Below, piece after piece: positions 5,797 to 8,559 of a DNA stretch of 8,559 nt. This stretch comes from JAVKFF01 sp040226215 (GTDB taxonomy: Bacteria > Pseudomonadota > Alphaproteobacteria > DSM-16000 > Inquilinaceae), in assembly GCA_040226215.1 (NCBI GenBank), contig JAVKFF010000155.1, forward strand, positions 1-8,559, written 5' to 3'. Position numbers and translations under genes: made by a program. Numbering within the stretch: position 1 is the first letter of the stretch; the number at the start of each line of letters is the position of its first letter. The notes under the pieces were generated by a model. The model ran no database searches and had not been told where the DNA came from. It saw only the letters and a program-made list of their open reading frames with translations.

Positions 5797-7908
5797 CTAG
5801 CGGCCGTCGTCATAGCCCGGGTGCCACGGCCGGGTTGGTCCCAGCGGCCGCGCCCAGTCGACCTGCCATCCGGAATGCTCGAGATCGAGCGCCAGGGAAC
5901 CGTGCGCGCGCAGGTCGGCCGCCGTGATCTGAACGGCGCGGCAGGTCGCCAACTCCCGCCAGCGGTCATGGGCGATCAGGATATCGGCACCGGCGCAGTC
6001 CTCGACCTGCCCGGCGCCGGTGCGCGGCAGACCAACGACCAGTTCCGCGTGTTCGATCACGCAGCCCTGACCGTCGCAGCGCGCCGGCCCGTCACCCGCA
6101 TGCGCCGCCAGCGGCATCGCCCGCGGCACACCGGCCTCCCCCCACCAGCGCATCCAGAAGCCGGTAAGGAAGGTGTCGGCGGGCGCGGTCACCATGGCCT
6201 GTCCGCCAGCGGGCCGGTAGGCGGCGATCCCGGACTGCTCGTCGACCAGCAGGTCGGGCGGCTCGCGACCGGCGATCAGCAGAGCGGAGATCGCCACGGC
6301 GACGGCTGCCGCCACGAAACGCCACCGGCTGCGCAGCAGGCAGAGGGCGAGGAAGCCCGCCACCCACGCCAGCAGCGCGGCATCGCCAATCATGCCGGTC
6401 AGCAGGCTGGCATCCGGCCAGCCGGCCACGACGCGTGCCCAGTCGACCAGCAGCGCGATGCCCTGCCCCATCACCGAGAGCGGCAGGGCCTCGAGACCCA
6501 GCGGCATCAGCAGCAGAGCGATCAGGCCACTCGGCATGATCACGGTCGCGGTCAGCGGCACCGCGATCAGATTGGCGACCGGTGCGAACAGCGCGATGCG
6601 CTGGAAGTGATAGGCAGCGAACGGCAGGGTCGCCAGGGAGGCAAGGCAGGAGCTGAACAGCAGGAACACGACGTAGCGGCGCAAGGCAGAGCGCATCAGC
6701 CAGCCGTCGCCGCGCCTCATCCGAATGACTGCCTCGAAGCCGGCGACCAGCGCCAGCACGGCGGCGAAGCTCATCTGGAAGCTGGGCCCGACGACACTGT
6801 GCGGCGCCAGGAGGAGCACCACGCAGCCGGCTATGGCGATCAGCCGGAGTGAGATCGCCTGCCGGTCGACGATCACCGCCAGCAGCACCAGCGCCGTCAT
6901 CACGAAGGCGCGCTGGGTCGGTGCCGGCGCGCCGACCAGCACCAGATAGCCGAAGGCTCCCAGCATGGCGGCCGCGGCGGCGAGCTTCTTGATCGGCCGG
7001 CCCTGGCAGAGCCGCGGGCTGAGCGCCAGGATGGCCCGCAGGCTGAAGAAGACGAACCCTGCCACGAGGCCAAGATGCAGACCCGATATCGCCAGGAGGT
7101 GACCTAGTCCCGAGGCCCGCATCGCCTCGGTCACGTCGGCCGGGATTGCGCCCCGTTCGCCGGTGAGCAGCGCCACCGCCAGCGCGCTGCGCTCGTTCGC
7201 ACCGAGCGTGCCGGTGATCCGGGCATCGATCGTGCGCCGCACGCTTTCGACGGGGAAACCGTCCGCCGCCGGCTGCCGGATCTCCGGCGGCCCGTAGAAG
7301 AAGCCGTAGGCGCCGAGCCCCTGGTAGAAGGCATGGCGCCGGAAGTCGAAACCGTCGGGCGCCATGGGCGATGATGCCGGCATCAGCCGCGCCCGTCCCG
7401 CGATCCGGTCGCCCACGGTGATCGCTGGCGCGCCAGGCGGTACCCAGAGCCGCACCGTCGCCAGCCCATCCGCCCGGCCCGGCAGCTCCACCGACACGCT
7501 GTCGAGGACGACGCGCAGGCCGCTCTCGTCGCTGTCGATATCGACGACGCGGCCATCGAGGCCGCTCGACAGCGCCCGTTCGAGCATCGGGATCTCGACC
7601 GCGCGGCGTTCGACCTGTGCGGCGGCGAAGCCGGTGACGATCAGCAGCGGCAGGGAGAGCATGGGCCGCCAGCGGGGCAGCGCCAGAGCCAGACTCGCCA
7701 GCCAGAGCAGGACCAGCAGGCTGGGCAGCAGCGGCGGCTCCACCGGCCAGGCGAAATAGGCGACGCAACCGCCACCGAGCAGGACCGGCGACCAGAGCAG
7801 GCGTCGGCCCGCCTCCGCCGCCACCAATGCGTCGGCCCGGCGCCGGAGCCAGGTATGCGGCGACGATGCGTGGCCGATGTCGCGATCGTCGGTTGCCAGG
7901 CTGGTCAA
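5797..7908 (-). CDS. comEC: ComEC/Rec2-family inner-membrane protein
   Basis: ComEC forms the inner-membrane channel through which single-stranded DNA enters during natural transformation; that role in this organism is inferred from the family. The 703-residue protein starts with hydrophobic segments (about 38-98) and a soluble region (about 100-220) resembling the DUF4131/OB-like part. The multi-helix competence domain (about 235-545) follows, with its signature HLLAISGLHLGL (270-281), PTQRAF (330-335), SFQMSFAAVLAL (376-387) and NLIAVPL (446-452). The C-terminal 155 residues carry no HxHxDH metal site. They hold four cysteines (611, 616, 638, 656), as I recall for shortened alphaproteobacterial ComEC proteins. 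The start is TTG at 7908-7906, preceded by GGGAGG (7918-7913); the frame is closed upstream by TAG without any ATG or GTG start. It is convergent with lexA and divergent from gltX. No other competence genes are visible. Confidence 0.93.
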   Translation of the reverse strand: MTSLATDDRDIGHASSPHTWLRRRADALVAAEAGRRLLWSPVLLGGGCVAYFAWPVEPPLLPSLLVLLWLASLALALPRWRPMLSLPLLIVTGFAAAQVERRAVEIPMLERALSSGLDGRVVDIDSDESGLRVVLDSVSVELPGRADGLATVRLWVPPGAPAITVGDRIAGRARLMPASSPMAPDGFDFRRHAFYQGLGAYGFFYGPPEIRQPAADGFPVESVRRTIDARITGTLGANERSALAVALLTGERGAIPADVTEAMRASGLGHLLAISGLHLGLVAGFVFFSLRAILALSPRLCQGRPIKKLAAAAAMLGAFGYLVLVGAPAPTQRAFVMTALVLLAVIVDRQAISLRLIAIAGCVVLLLAPHSVVGPSFQMSFAAVLALVAGFEAVIRMRRGDGWLMRSALRRYVVFLLFSSCLASLATLPFAAYHFQRIALFAPVANLIAVPLTATVIMPSGLIALLLMPLGLEALPLSVMGQGIALLVDWARVVAGWPDASLLTGMIGDAALLAWVAGFLALCLLRSRWRFVAAAVAVAISALLIAGREPPDLLVDEQSGIAAYRPAGGQAMVTAPADTFLTGFWMRWWGEAGVPRAMPLAAHAGDGPARCDGQGCVIEHAELVVGLPRTGAGQVEDCAGADILIAHDRWRELATCRAVQITAADLRAHGSLALDLEHSGWQVDWARPLGPTRPWHPGYDDGR

Positions 7909-8026
7909 CGCCCCTCCCAGCGGCCTGTCGAGCCGGCGGATGCAATGGTCGGACAGCTATGCTAATCAGCGGCGTCGCGCCCTGAGGCGTCCATTCTATC
8001 ATCATCCCGTCCAATCAGTTGAAAAA
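7909..8026. other. comEC-gltX divergent intergenic region
   Basis: This 118-base spacer separates two divergent start codons and must hold promoters for both, unless gltX is expressed otherwise. Its gltX-proximal half is relatively AT-rich. Several TATNNT-like words occur (for example TATGCT at 7958-7963 and TATCAT at 7997-8002 on the plus strand), but none has a convincing -35 at 16-18 bases. I see no GAAC-N7-GAAC box, so there is no sign that comEC is under LexA. Confidence 0.6.
7911..7918 (-). promoter_or_regulatory. Shine-Dalgarno of comEC deciding a TTG start
   Basis: On the minus strand this reads GGGAGGGG, with its GGGAGG core 4 bases before TTG 7908. No ATG or GTG start exists in this frame between the upstream in-frame TAG and this point, and the next plausible in-frame starts lie inside the first hydrophobic region. 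The spacing is slightly short, but the match is strong. Confidence 0.6.
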
Positions 8027-8559
8027 ATGACGATAACGACACGTTTTGCGCCGTCACCCACCGGCTACCTGCACATCGGCGGCGCGCGCACGGCCCTGTT
8101 CAACTGGCTTTTCGCCCGGCATCACCAGGGCCGCTTCCTGTTGCGCATCGAGGACACCGATCGCGCCCGCTCAACCGACGCGGCGATCCAGGCGATCTTC
8201 GAGGGCCTGCGCTGGCTTGGCCTCGACTGGGATGGCGAGGCCGTATCGCAGTTCTCACGCCGGCAGCGCCATGCCGAGGTCGCCAACGCGCTGCTTGCCG
8301 AGGGCAAGGCCTATCTCTGCTACGCCTCCCAGGATGAACTGGCGGAAATGCGAGAGACGGCGCGATCCCGGGGCGAGCCGCTACGCTATGACGGGCGCTG
8401 GCGCGATCGCGACCCCGGCGAGGCACCGGCCGGCATCAAGCCCGTGCTCCGCTTCAAGGCGCCGCAATCCGGCGAAACGGTCATCGAAGATGCCATCCAG
8501 GGACGAGTCGTCGTCGATAACGCCCAGCTCGACGACATGGTGCTGCTGCGATCCGATGG
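8027..8559 (+). CDS. gltX: Glutamyl-tRNA synthetase, N-terminal part (3' end outside window)
   Basis: GltX charges tRNA-Glu (and in many alphaproteobacteria also tRNA-Gln) with glutamate in the cytoplasm. The visible 177 complete codons contain the class I synthetase Rossmann start TRFAPSPTGYLHIGGARTAL (5-24), including the HIGH-type motif His16-Ile-Gly-Gly19. LLRIEDTD (38-45) and DDMVLLRSDG at the window edge are also typical of GluRS. Only one cysteine (Cys98) occurs in the region where E. coli GluRS carries its CxC zinc ligands, so this enzyme seems to lack that zinc site. The ATG at 8027 matches the family start; the upstream sequence is A-rich with no strong Shine-Dalgarno. The reading frame is open to the end of the window. 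A paralogue misacylating tRNA-Gln only is possible, but cannot be judged from this part. Confidence 0.95.
   Translation, partial: MTITTRFAPSPTGYLHIGGARTALFNWLFARHHQGRFLLRIEDTDRARSTDAAIQAIFEGLRWLGLDWDGEAVSQFSRRQRHAEVANALLAEGKAYLCYASQDELAEMRETARSRGEPLRYDGRWRDRDPGEAPAGIKPVLRFKAPQSGETVIEDAIQGRVVVDNAQLDDMVLLRSD

Noticed and set aside
6092..8014. A 640-codon open frame on the minus strand, overlapping comEC in another frame
   Set aside because: It is rich in Arg, Gly, Ala and Pro with no recognisable motif, as expected for the shifted frame of a GC-rich gene, while the comEC frame shows clear family motifs along its length.

Overview
The window is GC-rich, densely coding chromosomal DNA from an alphaproteobacterium. 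The evidence is the gene order trpE-trpG-trpD-trpC-moaC-moeA-lexA, then comEC on the opposite strand, then gltX, which I recall as a conserved alphaproteobacterial arrangement. A direct-repeat SOS box of the alphaproteobacterial type (GAAC-N7-GAAC) lies ahead of lexA. TrpE and TrpG are separate proteins here, unlike the fused TrpEG common in rhizobia, so a Rhodospirillales-like lineage is more likely. That last step is inference.

Region 1 (1-3211) is the anthranilate and indole-glycerol-phosphate part of tryptophan synthesis. It holds the 3' end of trpE, a 125-base gap, complete trpG, trpD 40 bases later, and trpC overlapping trpD by one base. TrpE and TrpG form anthranilate synthase, TrpD adds the phosphoribosyl group, and TrpC closes the indole ring. 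Region 2 (3216-4897) continues directly with moaC and moeA, two molybdenum-cofactor genes that overlap by four bases (ATGA). The six genes trpE to moeA look like one transcription unit, with only a weak hairpin between trpE and trpG as a possible break.

Region 3 (4898-5783) holds a well-formed sigma-70 promoter covered by LexA boxes, a perfect 17-base tandem duplication at the predicted transcription start, a GC-rich hairpin, and lexA, the autoregulated SOS repressor. Region 4 (5797-7908, minus strand) is a ComEC/Rec2-family membrane protein. It converges on lexA with 13 bases between the stop codons, starts at TTG, and lacks a recognisable metallo-beta-lactamase motif at its C-terminus. Region 5 (8027-8559) is the 5' part of gltX, glutamyl-tRNA synthetase, transcribed divergently from comEC and cut by the window end.

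I see no mobile element, CRISPR array, tRNA, rRNA or phage gene, and no new multi-gene system. The genes are core housekeeping genes. The most interesting material is non-coding: the symmetric pair of LexA boxes and the tandem repeat in front of lexA.
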